DNA of 64,000 bases. Origin: Amaurobius ferox (Eukaryota > Arthropoda > Arachnida > Araneae > Amaurobiidae). This document shows positions 11,068-22,135 of the stretch, piece after piece (the stretch's first letter is position 1; every line of letters begins with the position of its first letter). The stretch spans positions 159,951,250-160,015,249 of the forward strand of contig OX578135.1 of the NCBI GenBank assembly GCA_951213105.1, read 5' to 3'. Under the pieces are notes generated by a model. That model ran no database searches, was not told the origin of the DNA, and was given only the letters and a program-made list of their open reading frames with translations. A program made the position numbers and the translations under genes.

Positions 11068-11620
11068 TCAAGAGATGCGTAGTGATATAATGTTTTTGAA
11101 ACAAATTTGTATAGAGACAAATTCAAAATAAGAAACGCTTTCCCGTGAAATACAATGATAATCAAAACTTTGAAAGAAATGTACAACCTTAATGGCAAAC
11201 CTTAATACTGCGCAGTTGAGTTTATTCCTTAAAGATTCTGATGTGAGGTCATCAAATGCACATCTCGTAAATTTGGAAAGAACTGATTTCACCGCAAAAC
11301 ATTTCTCCATATTTATTCCTTCCGAAATATTTCTCAATTTCACACAGCAATTTCCGTATCTCCTAATACCAGTATTTTTTGACATCTTAGAAAAGAATAT
11401 TCCCAACAAAATACACGGAAGAATGCGCTTAACGTTCTTTTTTCTTTTTTTTCTATCTGGGACAATAGCAGCCCATCTAGAGATATCCATGTTAGCAGTC
11501 CAAGACATAAAAATCAACTCTTTATTGGGATTGTGGAATTAATGGCTTCTTATAACAGCCATTTTGTAGCAAGAGAGTCAGGAAAATGCACTCGAATCGC
11601 AGCACCTATTGTAGATCTGA
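11068..11620 (-). pseudogene. repeat F: unknown ORF family, possible relic
   Basis: The minus strand carries a 149-codon open frame (11068-11517) with segments such as RWAAIVPDRKKRKKNVKRIL and KMSKNTGIRRYGNCCVKLRN, which look protein-like rather than low-complexity. A diverged, frameshifted copy lies at about 23170-23450 on the same strand, where RWAVIV, a shifted-frame SENNGIIR and KWFALKVAK correspond. I do not recognise the family. It could be a decayed gene family or the coding part of an unrecognised element. The plus-strand frame over the same region is a shadow. Confidence 0.4.
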
Positions 11621-11654
11621 CCTTTACGGTGGTCTTGAGTACGAGGTTTCACCT

Positions 11655-12374
11655 TTTAACACTTTCCAACATAGTTGTAAAATGTTTATGACTTTGATCA
11701 TGTGGTCTGTCTGTCTGTCCGTTCGTACGATAACTGCCATAAAAATAACTTTATCAAAATGAAATTTTAGTATGTTGTTGAGAGACGTGTGTGGAACATA
11801 TGGGAACGTAAATGAATAATATAACCCAATTAGTTTTGGATTGAACCCGGGTTGGAAAATTGAAATACACTGAACACTATGGGATTTATTTTTTCAAACA
11901 TTTTTTAAGCAAAGTTAATATTCGCAAATTGCTTTGAAAATTTTAGAAAATATTCAAATTATCCCATAAAGTATATCAAACACATTTCAGCGAAATATGT
12001 TTGGTAGTTTTTTAAATAAAAATTATAATAATACCATATTATATGAAGAGATTACGTGACTCATTTCAAATTAAAATATGGCAACCATTTTTTTCCCCAT
12101 CAAAATTGTGATTTTTAAGGACCGTTTATATTTATACTTAGTGTTGCATCCGTCTTTAAACCGCTTTATTTTTGTATATATTATCTATGCATAAATTCTG
12201 AGCCAATGCACTTACAATATTTTTGATTTTAAATGATTATTGAACTTTGATTACTTCTACAACGAAACTTAATTTTATCGTATGTAGAATGTAAATAAAT
12301 CAAGGGATTATTATTTGTATAGGAATTGCTGAATTTTTTTCGCGCAAAATTATTTAGCTCTGGAGTCTGAAATA
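11655..12374 (+). mobile_element. HINE-C copy, left part (host of Helitron-2)
   Basis: 5' end TTAACACTTTCCAACATAG then GTTGTAAAATGTTTATG (hairpin) and a (TCTG)n run at 11702-11719. HINE-C interior order is kept up to GAGTCTGAAATA at 12374. There Helitron-2 interrupts, and the HINE-C sequence resumes at 21393 (TAAGTGATATGAATGAAA). The minus-strand HINE-C at 51.2 kb has the uninterrupted site (GGAATATAAGTGATATGAAT in reverse complement). Confidence 0.85.
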
Positions 12375-13393
12375 TCTATATAAATAAAATTGAAAATCTT
12401 TGTGTCTGTTTGCGTGTTTGTCTCATCATTACGGAAGAACGGCTGCACAGAATTGGAAGGAATTTTCGGGCTAGACTTGGAATAGCCCCATTTAAAATTT
12501 AGTCAACGTTTCAAATTTTTAAGACTAGGAGTTATCGAGATATTAATAAACAGCCCACTATTAAACATTCCATTGAGATAGCATTATGCAAACGATATTT
12601 GTTCACAAAATTATTTTTAAAAAAAATATCATGTTGCTAAGCAACGGAATTAAACCCAGTGAGCTTATATTTGAAAAAAATCCGATGTGGGCAGGACATG
12701 ACTTTCCTTATATAATGCAATGAATTTACTTCTTTCACAGTTAAAAAATTATGAAAAGATTCACAGCACATTGTTAGTAACCTTGAATTGTACATTTGGT
12801 GCTTTCCCAGATGACAACATCTAAAGCTATTTTGTATTCAATTAATTTGTACTTTACGCAACTCTAAATTAACAATTATCTATATTGATAGTATCATCAA
12901 TAAGCAATGTAGTCCATATATTAAAATATTTTAATGATAAATTCATCAATTAGGCGTCATTTTCATCAACTTGGAGTCATTTTTGCAATTTTGACTATAT
13001 TTTTATCAATCTATCTATATATACTAATTGCCAAGTGTCCGCCTGTCTGTCTGTCCGTCTGTCCGTCTGTCTGTCCGTCTGTCTGTCCGTCTGTCTGTCT
13101 GTCACGCTTTTTTTTTTAGGCACTTCCCGAATAGATAGAGACTTGCAATTTGGTACACGGCTCGGTCGTTCGATAAAACCCCCTGGAAAAATCGAATTTT
13201 TCGAAAACGTTCTATAGAGGGGGTGCCCCACACCAAAACGTTCGAAAAGTGAAATGACGGGAAAGCATGCTTTGCGATGAGATAGAGACTTCAAATTTGG
13301 TGTATGGGTAAATCGTTCGAAAGGAAGAAAGTGTGCAATTTCAGAGTTCCAATATTTTCTACATAAGGTGGGGTGCAGCACACCAAAACGTTC

Positions 13394-13775
13394 AGGCCAA
13401 CGGCCGTACCGTGCTGAAAACACCGGTTCTCGTTAGATCACCGAAGTCAAGCAGCATCGGGCGCGGTTAGTACTTGGTGGGTGACCACCTCGGAACACCG
13501 CGTGCTGTTGGCCATTTCGGGTGCGGTATCCCCGTGGTTTGCGCGCTAGATTTGCACGCTACCACAAATGCCGCCGTGTTCATGCGGAGTACGATCACGC
13601 TAAACATGTGGGTCCGTAAGTCCTTCCGAGAGGTTGGTGGTAGGGGAAGGAGGGTACGGTCCCTGTGGATGCCTCCCCCACTGGGTTCCGGTCTAAATTG
13701 GGTGGCACTTCCCGGCCGTCCATACAGTTACCTTACACCTTTCTGGTAGGTCGGACGGTCTGGGTCTCAACAACA
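13394..13775 (+). mobile_element. SINE-1 variant with 5S rRNA head (SINE3-like)
   Basis: 382 bases flanked by a perfect 14-bp target duplication ACACCAAAACGTTC (13380-13393 and 13776-13789). Order: a 5S rRNA-like head (13396-13513), a tRNA-like remnant with degraded A box (GTATCCCCGTGGTTTGCGCG) and no B box, the SINE-1 body, then GGACGGTCTGGGTCTC and a (CAA)n tail. In the tRNA-headed relative at 10401 the B box is intact, so here Pol III transcription was probably taken over by the 5S part. SINEs with 5S-derived heads (SINE3 class) are known in animals; the 5S plus tRNA arrangement is uncommon. Confidence 0.9.
13396..13513 (+). pseudogene. 5S rRNA-derived head of SINE
   Basis: About 118 nt alignable over its full length to metazoan 5S rRNA: 5' GCCAACGGCCGTACCGTGCT, middle GATCACCGAAGTCAAGCAGC then ATCGGGCGCGGTTAGTACTT, and 3' end near TGTTGGCC. 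The regions equivalent to the 5S internal promoter (box A AAGCAGCATCGGGCG, box C TGGGTGACCACCTCGGAA) are well conserved. The 5' and 3' termini can still pair. The target duplication and SINE body show it is part of a retroposon, not a genuine 5S gene. Confidence 0.9.
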
Positions 13776-14570
13776 ACACCAAAACGTTCGAAAAGTGAAA
13801 TGATAGGAAAGAATGCTTTGCGATGAGGTAGAGACTTCAAATTTGGTGTATGGGTAAATCGTTCGAAAGGAAGAAAGTGTGCAGTTTCAGATTTCCAATA
13901 TTTTCTACTTAAGGGGGTGCCGCACACTAAAACGTTCGAAAAGTGAAATGATAGGAAAGCATGCTTTGCGATGAGATAGAGACTTCAAATTTGGTGTATT
14001 GGTAAACCGTTCGAAAGGAAGAAAGCGTGCAATTTCAGATTTCCAATATTTTCTACTTAAGGGGGTGCCGCACACCAAAATATTCGATTTGCAGAATAAA
14101 TGAGAAAACGCTCCTTTAAAATTTGATAGAGGCTTGAAATTCGGTATATGGGCTAATCATTTGATGGAAACACCCAAGACAAATATAGTTTTTCAAAAAT
14201 GTTTGTTTAAGGGGGGTGCTCCAGTGTAAAACGTTCGAAAAGTGAATTGATAAAAAACCATGCTTCGGATTGAGATAGAGATATCAAATTTGGTATAAGG
14301 TTCCAAAGGAGAAATAATAATATAGGGGTGCCTCGGGATGAGATAGACTTAAATGTAGTGTAAGGGTAGATAATTCGAAAGGAAGAAATGCTCGAATTTA
14401 GTTTCCCAATATTTTCTTCTTCAGAGGGTTCTGCACACCAAAATATTCGATTTGTCGAATAAATGTGAAACGCGAATTATTAAAAATTTTACATTATTCA
14501 GGGGTTGCTTATTGCGAGACCGTTGATTTTCAACGGGTATTCGGCTATGTCATAATAATCTATCTATCTA

Positions 14571-15910
14571 TCTATATATACAAATTGCCAAGTGTCCGTC
14601 TGTCTGTCCGTCTGTCTGTCTGTCTGTCACGCTTTTTTTAGGCACTTCCCGAATAGATAGAGACTTGAAATTTGGTACACGGCTCGGTCGTTCGATAAAA
14701 CCCCCTGGAAAAATCGAATTTTTCGAAAACGTTCTATAGAGGGGGTGCCCCACACCAAAACGTTCGAAAAGTGAAATGACAGGAAAGCATGCTTTGCGAT
14801 GAGATAGAGACTTCAAATTTGGTGTATGGGTAAATCGTTCGAAAGGAAGAAAGTGTGCAATTTCAGATTTCCAATATTTTCTACTTAAGGGGGGGGGGGT
14901 GCAGCACACCAAAACGTTCGAAAAGTGAAATGATAGGAGAGCATGCTTTGCGATGAGGTAGAGACTTCAAATTTGGTGTATGGGTAAATCGTTCGAAAGG
15001 CAGAAAGTGTGCAGTTTCAGATTTCCAATATTTTCTACTCAAGGGGGTGCCGCACACCAAAACGTTCGAAAAGTGAAATGACAGGAAAGCCTGCTTTGCG
15101 ATAAGATAGGGACTTCAAATTTGGTATATAGGTAAACCGTTAGAAAGGAAGAAAGTGTGCAATTTCAGATTTCCAATATTTTCTGCTTAAGGGGGGTGCT
15201 CCACACCAAAACGTTCGAAAAGTGAAATGATAGGAAAGCATGCTTTGCGATGAGATAGTGACTTCAGATTTGGTGTATGGGTAAATCGTTCGAAAGGCAG
15301 ACCGTGTGCATTTTCAGATTTCCAATATTTTCTACTCAAGGGGGTGCCGCACACCAAAACGTTCGAAAAGTGAAATGATAGGAAAGCCTGCTTTGCGATA
15401 AGATAGGGACTTCAAATTTGGTATATAGGTAAACCGTTCGAAAGGAAGAAAGTGTGTAATTTCAGATTTCCAATATTTCCTACTTAAGGGGGTGCCGCAC
15501 ACAAAAATGTTCGATTTTCCGAATAAATGAGAAACGGCCCCTTTAAAATTTGATAGAGGCTCAAAATTTTATATATAGACTAATCATTTGATGAAAACAC
15601 CCAAAACGAATATAATTTTTCAAAAATGTTCGTTTAAGGGGGTTCTCCAGAGGAAAACGTTCGAAATGTGAATTGATAAAAAAAACATGCTTCGAAATAA
15701 GATACAGACTTCAAATTCGGTGTACAGGTAGATAGTTCGAAAGGAAGAACATGTGCAATTTCAGTTTTCCGATATTTTGAACTTTTGGGGGTGCCTCAAA
15801 ACTAAATGTTCGATTTGTCGAATAAATAAGAAACGCGAATTATTAAAAAATTTACATTATTCAGGGGTTGCTTAATGTGGGGCCGTTGATTTTCAACGGG
15901 TATACGGCTA
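14571..15910 (+). mobile_element. Helitron-1 unit 2
   Basis: Begins TCTATATATACAAATTGCC after a (TCTA)n stretch (14559-14570). The interior has at least five diverged tandem units of about 148 bp (starts near 14754, 14906, 15055, 15203 and 15352). The 3' end is CCGTTGATTTTCAACGG then GTATACGGCTA. It is joined directly to unit 3 with no spacer. Confidence 0.85.
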
Positions 15911-17274
15911 TATATACTAATTGCCAAGTGTCCATCTGTCTGTCCGTCTGTCTGTCACGCCTTTTTTAGGCACTTCCCGAATAGATAGAGACTTGCAATT
16001 TGGTGCACGGCTCGGTCGTTCGATAAAACCCCCTGGAAAAATCGAATTTTTCGAAAACGTTCCATAGAGGGGGTGCCGCACACAAAAACGTTCGAAAAGT
16101 GAAATGATGGGAAAGCATGCTTTGCGATGAGATAGAGACTTCAAATTCGGTGTATTGGTAAATCGTTCGAAAGGAAGAAAAAGTGCAATTTCAGATTTCC
16201 AATATTTTCTACTTAAGGGGGGTGTTGCACACCAAAACGTTCGATTTCCCTAATAAATGAGAAAATACGCCTTTAAAATTTGATAGAGGCTTAAAATTTG
16301 GTATATGGGCTAATAATTTGACGAAAACGCCCAAGACGAATACAGTTTTTCAAAAATGTTCGTTTAAGGGGTGCTCCAGAGTAAAACGTTCGAAAAGTCA
16401 ATTGATAAAAAAAAACATGATTTGGAATGAGATAGACATATCAAATTTGGTGTAAGGATAGATAGTTTGAAAGGGCAAAAGTGTACAATTTCAGTTTACC
16501 AATATTTTCTACTTAAGGGGGTGCCGCACACCAAAATGTTCGATTTTCGGAATAAAGGAGAAATGCTCCTTTAAAAACGTGATAGAGGCTTTATATTTGG
16601 TATATGGGCGAAACATTTCATAGAAATCACAAAAAGAATAGAGTTTTTAAAAAATGTATAGTTAAAGGGGTGGCTACTCCACACAAAAGCATTCGAAAGA
16701 TGAAATGCTAGAAAAGCATGCTTCACGATGAGATAGAGACTTCAAATTTGGTGTACGGGTAAAAAGTTGGAAAGGAAGAAAGTGTGCAATTTCAGTCTTC
16801 CAACATTTGCTATTGTAGGGGGTGCCGATGTCTCTCTATCTATTCGTTCGAAACGTTCGAAAAGAGAATTGATAAAAAACCATGCTTGGAAATGAGATAG
16901 AGATATCAAATTTGGTTTAAGGGTAGATAGTTTGAAAGGAAGAAAGTGTGAAATTTCACATTTCCAATATTTGCTACTTTAAGGGGTACGCACTCTAATA
17001 TGTTCGATTTTCTGAATAAATGAGGCACGCTTCCTTTTAAATGTGATAGAGGCTTGATATTTGGTATATGGGCCAATCATCTGATAAAAAACACAATACA
17101 AACAGAGGAAGAAGTGCGAAAATTTAGTTTTCCAATATTTTCTCCTTTAGGGGGTTCTGCACAACAAAATATTCGATTTGTCGAATAAATGTGAAACGCG
17201 AATTATTATAAAATTTACAATATTCAGGGATTGCTTATTGCGAGACCGTTGATTTTCAACGGGTATTCGGCTAG
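15911..17274 (+). mobile_element. Helitron-1 unit 3 with canonical CTAG end
   Basis: Begins TATATACTAATTGCC immediately after the end of unit 2 (head-to-tail). It ends CCGTTGATTTTCAACGG, GTATTCGG, CTAG at 17274 followed by T, the textbook Helitron 3' terminus. The interior again consists of diverged tandem units containing the AAAACGTTCGAAA and CAATATTTTC motifs. Confidence 0.88.
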
Positions 17275-18176
17275 TGTAGAGCTAAATATCGCCAGTGTGG
17301 CCACATGTATCGTTAAGTGTTATAAACAAGCGGAGAGAAACGCATTTTTATATACTGATCGGTATGCACGTCATATGATGGAATTAAAAATTTGCAAAGA
17401 ATTGCCTTCTATTTAGCGTCATTTTTATTAATTTGGTAACATTTTATCAATTTGGCGACATTTTCTTCAATCTGGCAATATTTGGAAAAGTGGACATGTT
17501 TGAGATATCTCGCTAAATTTCTCGCCAAGCACTACGGAAGAGCGGGGAAATGGGTTAATCATATAGTCGTTTGTTATATTCTTTCTAAGGTATTGAATTT
17601 TCATCAATTAATAGTCATTTTCATTGATTTAGCGTCAATTTTATCAATTTGACGATATTTTCGTTAATATAGCAGCATTTAAAAAGACTCGCCGAGTTGA
17701 ATATATGTCGCCAAAATTCATCGCCAGAATTTCGCCAATCGTTGCAGACGAAGAAATAGGTTATTCTTATAGTATATTCTTATATTATTTTCAAGATGCT
17801 GAATTCACATCACATAGTCGTCATTTTTATTTATTTGGCGTCAATGTTATCAATTTGCCGACATTTTTTTTATCAATTTTGGCGAAATTTTCGGAACATT
17901 TATGCCAACAGATTTCGTTAATTTTCGGAACATTTAAGCCGTGACAAAATGGCAATATTCCACCAAATTCGTTGCCAAAATTTTCCCAAACGTAATGGAT
18001 GGAGAAATAGGTTATTCTTATAGTAGACGACTAATGGCGTCGAAATACAAAACTATTACCCAAAGTATCTTTTCTCGTGAATGGAACGAACTAGATCCTT
18101 GAAAATGGCGATAACAATTTTATCCCATAATATTACATATGAAAACTGAACATATTTCATAATAGTTAATACTTTT

Positions 18177-18225
18177 TTAACACTTTACAACAAAGTTGAA
18201 AAGTGTTTATGATCTTGTTCATTCT

Positions 18226-18256
<31 letters not shown>

Positions 18257-19484
18257 CGTTAGCACGATAACTGCCGAAAAAATGACTTAATCAAAATGAA
18301 ATTTTAGTACGTTGCTCAGACGGTTTGTTGGACCTATATGGGAATATAAATGAGTAATATCACCCAATTAGTTTTGGATTGAACCCGGATTGAAAAAATG
18401 AAATACATTGAGTCCTATGGGATCTAATTTTTCAAACATTTTTAAGAGGATTTAAAATTCACAAATTGCTTCGAAAGTTTTAGGTAATATTCAAATTGTT
18501 CCATAAAATATATAAAAAAAATTCAGCGAAATATATTCAGTAGTTTTTTAAATAAAAATTAAAATAATAATACCACCTCTTATATAAAGCGATCAGGTGA
18601 CCATGATATGAAAAGATCACGTGACCATGATATGAAAAGATCACGTGACCCACTTCCAAAATGATATATGGCATCCATCTTGTCTCAAAATCGTGATTTT
18701 TAATGTTCTTTTTAATTCATATTGAATGTTGTATCCGTCCTAAAACCACTTTATTTTTGCGTAAATTCTGTGCATCTACACTCTGTAACAACGCAATTAC
18801 AATATATTTGAGTTTAAATGCTCATCCAAATTTGATTATTTCTACAACGAAGCCTATTTTTCACCTATGTAAAATGTAAACAGCAAAATATGTAGAATGA
18901 GTTGTATTAGAATTGCTGTATTTCTTTAACACAAAATCATTTAGTTCACGGAGTCTGCATAGCTGATATGAATGAAATATTCAATGATTTTACAAAGAGA
19001 AGGACGATTTTTTTCAATGAAGTTTTACGCATAGAGTTTAATTACTTGTAGCTCCATGGCCTTAATTTTTAAATAAATAAATTATTATAGTATTGTGATG
19101 AATGACATGATTGGGAAATTATTCATGAACGAAATGTTGCTTTTATAGAGAGAGCCAGGCGTGTTATTTTTTCTATGACGTCATTTGAATGAATTTCAGT
19201 TGCTTTCGATGAAGTTTTCAAATATAATAAATTATCGTAGTAATATGATAATTCTAAAATTATTACCGAGGAATGTATCAGATTTTAGAGATGTTTAAAC
19301 CAGGTAATTTATATTTCAATGCCGTCATTTGAATGAAGTTCATTTTTTTCGAAGAAGGTTTAAGTTTTCAAATATAATAAATTAATATAGTATTGTAATA
19401 AGTTTTAAAATATTACCGAGGAATGTATTGCATTTTAGACATGTTTAAATAAAATTACTTTAAGCATGATTGATCTTTCTTGTT
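18177..19484 (+). mobile_element. HINE-C copy
   Basis: 5' end TTAACACTTTACAACAAAG then TTGAAAAGTGTTTATGA (hairpin), a (TCTG)n run at 18226-18251, and the conserved interior (GATTGAACCCGGATTG, AGATCACGTGACC, GAGAGAGCCAGGCGTG). The 3' end TAAGCATGATTGATCTTTCTTG lacks the left half of the usual 3' hairpin. It sits in HINE-B: the flanks TTAATACTTTTT and TTAATTTTAAGTGATTTTT join to give HINE-B sequence. Confidence 0.88.
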
Positions 19485-19803
19485 TTAATTTTAAGTGATT
19501 TTTTTTGTACATTTATTTGAAAATGTAGAATACCTCGAGAACGGTTAATGCTAACTTTCTAAAGTTTAAGTCAATCATTTTCTAATGCAAAATTACATAG
19601 GAAATTATTATTTACGTAACTTTATTGAAAGTTGAGATTTTTTGATGTTTTTTTAAAATTTCATTTCAAAATTTGAGCGGGTTCAGAACATTCAATTGTG
19701 TGTAAAACAATAGATTTCCAGTATTCACTAATTGTAATTTTTGTACCACATTTCATTCAAATCGCTTCATTTGTTCGTGAGATATCGTCTCTACAGACTC
19801 ACT

Positions 19804-19848
<45 letters not shown>

Positions 19849-20290
19849 GCACACACACACACAAACACAGACGTCACTTCAAAAATGTCTGATTCGTGTT
19901 CAGGGATGTTGAAACGTGCTCTCCCGTTGAAAACTCCAATTCGAATTTACGATCCATTCACAATACTTTCCTTATACATTATACTATGTATATAAGGAAG
20001 GTAAAACGAAAATATCATGTTGCTAAGAAACGAAATTAAACTCAATGTGTAATTCCAGCTGTAAATCTAAGAAACTGAATTAAACTCAATGAGTTATTGC
20101 AGCTATAAACATTTTTCAATTTAAATAATAAAGAAATATATATATAAATAAATTTTATCGAAATTGCATTTTTTATTGGATCATATCCATTACAGCCTTT
20201 GAGTCTAACGAATATAGAAATTTTTGATGTTTTCAAATTCTTACACAATCTGTTTTATTTTGGGGAAGCATTTTTAAAAATCATATATTG

Positions 20291-20522
20291 TAGTACGGGT
20301 AAATCTTCTAATACATGGGTATAATCTTCTAATGTACGGAAATATAAGTAATACGGGTATATCTTCTAATACATGGGTTTAATCTTCTAATGTACGGAAA
20401 TATAAGTAATACGGGTATATCTTCTAATACATGGGTTTAATCTTCTAATGTACGGAAAATATAAGTAGTACCGGTATATTTTCTAATACATGGGTATAAT
20501 CTTCTAATCTATGAAAATACAA
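20291..20522. repeat. 58-bp tandem repeat, about 4 units, in Helitron-2
   Basis: Unit contains GTAATACGGGTATATCTTCT, AATACATGGG, TAATCTTCTAATGTACGG and AAATATAA. Single related units occur at 61.73-61.80, 61.94 and 63.82-63.88 kb in other Helitron-2 material, so the array is a local amplification in this copy. Confidence 0.85.
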
Positions 20523-20549
20523 ATAGCTCCGTCCGTCGGTCTCTGTAAA

Positions 20550-21110
20550 TGCTTGGCGAGGGATTTGGCCAGTATCACCAACTTGGCGGCAATTTTTTAA
20601 TATTGCGAAATTGATGAAAATGTTGTCAAATCACTAAAAATATCGCCAAATTGATAAAAATATTACTAAATTGATAAAAATGTTGCCAAATTAATAAAAA
20701 TGGCGCCAAATCAATACAATTAGTTCTGTTTTGAAGGAGGGATAGTATTATATTGCTGTTTTGGTTGCTTTTGAATGTTAGTCCAACTATCCTATTTAAC
20801 AACAATTCTGGCGACTTTTTAAAATGTGACCAAATTGCTCAAATATCGCAAAATCGAAAAAAACTGTTGTCAAATTGATAAAAATGAGACCAAATCAATG
20901 AAATTAATGGCAATTTGAAAGATAAAAGTATTCTAATGCTGTTTCGGTAGTGTTCGTCTCTTAGTCCAACTGTCCTATTTTCTAACAAATTTAGCGACTT
21001 TTTAACATGCTGTCAAATTAAAAAAAATGTTACAGAATTGACAAAATGATACTAAATTAATGAAAATGACACCTAATTGATGAAAATTCAATATTTTGCA
21101 AAATTCAGTT
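20550..21110. repeat. cluster of degenerate CGCCAAATTGATAAAAATG motifs
   Basis: Roughly 20-nt modules of the form (T/C)GCCAAATTGATAAAAATG and their complement recur through this stretch of Helitron-2 with irregular spacing. Similar clusters occur in HINE-B (for example 36110-36250, 40545-40690, 47000-47110, 47270-47400) and at 62640-63140. Confidence 0.75.
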
Positions 21111-21392
21111 CAATTTTCTTCATAATCCCTGTCGCTTTGTGGTAATTAAATAATAGTTTTTGTAAATTTGTTTACAAACGGAACCAGGATGTTTTTTCCT
21201 TCAGATCTGGCTGTGAAGATAATTTTGTATAGCAAAAACATATATTCATTTTTTTAAGATAATTAAATTAAATATTTCAATAAAATATTTAGAGTAACAA
21301 TTTCATATAAAATGTTATAGGAATTTGCACATAATCGAAGTTTTAATATCTTTATATTATATATTCCGTGCGAAGAACAGATACACTGCTAG

Positions 21393-21669
21393 TAAGTGAT
21401 ATGAATGAAATATTTATTGATTTTGCATTGAGAGGCATCCGATTTATATTTCAATGACGACATTTGAATAAAGTTCATTTTGTTTAACTAGAATTGCCTT
21501 TTTCAATGAAGTTTGAAGTTTTCAGTGTAATAAATTACTGTAGTACTGTAATAGTTTAAAAAATATCAACGTTGAATGTATTTGATTTTAGAGATGTATA
21601 AAAAAATTGTATTTCAGTTGGAAAATGCTTTATAATCAATGCTTTATGCATGATTCATCTTTCTTATTT
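21393..21669 (+). mobile_element. HINE-C copy, right part after Helitron-2
   Basis: Continues the HINE-C begun at 11655: TAAGTGATATGAATGAAA, the ATTTGAATAAAGTTCATTTT block, and the 3' end AATCAATGCTTTATGCATGA with TCATCTTTCTT. The subterminal motif GTTGGAAAATGCTTT is mutated. Confidence 0.82.
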
Positions 21670-21789
21670 AAAATGCTGTTAAAATACGTACTTCAGATTT
21701 ACACATTGTATCCGAAATATTTTTATATTTCTGATGCATTTTTTTTTACATTGCACAAGTAACACTTTATAATTTGTCTTTAAAATAAA

Positions 21790-22135
21790 TCAAGACAGGG
21801 GAGACCTCCAGTCTCTCAGTCAGGGTTGGATTTGGGACCAAGAGAATGATAAGGTCGTGCTATCATGACTAGGTCAAAAGATACCTTCGGATCCAGGCAT
21901 TTAATTGGAAATGTGGTTCGAAGCAGAGAGTGATGAATGAGCCGCCCCCCCCCCCCCCCACACACACTCCAATGGGGGAACATGCAGTCTCTCGGTCAGG
22001 GTCGAACCTAGGACCAAGAGCATGGTAATAACGTGCTATGACGATTAGACCAAACGATACCTTCGGGTCCGAGCGTTTAACTGGGAATGTGGTTAGTAGC
22101 AAAGAGTGACGCAAGCTTCGCCTTCCCCAAGACTG
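21790..22135 (-). mobile_element. SINE-3, two tandem tRNA-like copies
   Basis: Two direct copies (about 21790-21950 and 21962-22135) separated by a poly-C/(CA)n stretch. On the minus strand the right copy has an A-box-like TGGTCTAATCGTCATAGCAC and B box GGTTCGACCCTGA. In the left copy the B box is degraded. Each is preceded by CTCGGACCCGAAGGTATCGT or a close variant. Tandem tRNA-derived SINE or a local duplication of one is the best reading. No true tRNA is expected. Confidence 0.6.

Larger units (their letters stand above)
13014..14548 (+). mobile_element. Helitron-1 unit 1 (carries 5S-tRNA SINE)
   Basis: 5' end TCTATATATACTAATTGCC after an A, then a (TCTG/TCCG)n run, then GGCACTTCCCGAATAGATAG. 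The interior is built from diverged tandem units of about 148 bp, each containing ACACCAAAACGTTCGAAAAG and CAATATTTTCTACTTAAG. The 3' end is hairpin CCGTTGATTTTCAACGG followed 8 bases later by CTAT, a mutated CTRR. No protein is encoded. It is split by the SINE at 13394-13775. Confidence 0.85.
12676..20006 (-). mobile_element. HINE-B copy, split in three
   Basis: The left end CCGATGTGGGCAGGACATGA with CTTTCCTTATATAATGC is the HINE-B 3' tip. The right end ACTTTCCTTATACATTATAC with ATATAAGGAAGG is the 5' hairpin end. HINE-B material is at 12676-13013, 17275-18176 and 19485-20006. It is interrupted by a Helitron-1 array and by a HINE-C. Order and content match uninterrupted copies at 40.4 and 46.8 kb, including the multi-copy GGCGACATTTT motifs (17405-17990) and a (CA)n run at 19805-19862. 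Confidence 0.8.
12375..21392 (+). mobile_element. Helitron-2 copy, expanded by nested insertions
   Basis: It starts TCTATATAAATAAAATTGAA after an A and ends CACTGCTAG before a T, the canonical Helitron 5'-TC, CTRR-3', A|T insertion. Just inside the 5' end lies a GAACGGCTGCACAGAATTGG module, like the copy at 60779. Joining the flanks restores a HINE-C sequence. About 1.7 kb is its own (12375-12675 and 20007-21392); the rest is HINE-B and its nested content. The 3' hairpin (CCGT...ACAG) is eroded relative to CCGT...ACGG in the 60.8 kb copy. No Rep/helicase is present, so it is non-autonomous. Confidence 0.8.

Noticed and set aside
13396..13513. A functional 5S rRNA gene
   Set aside because: The 14-bp target duplication and attached SINE body show it is the head of a retroposon inserted in Helitron-1; several positions also differ from consensus.
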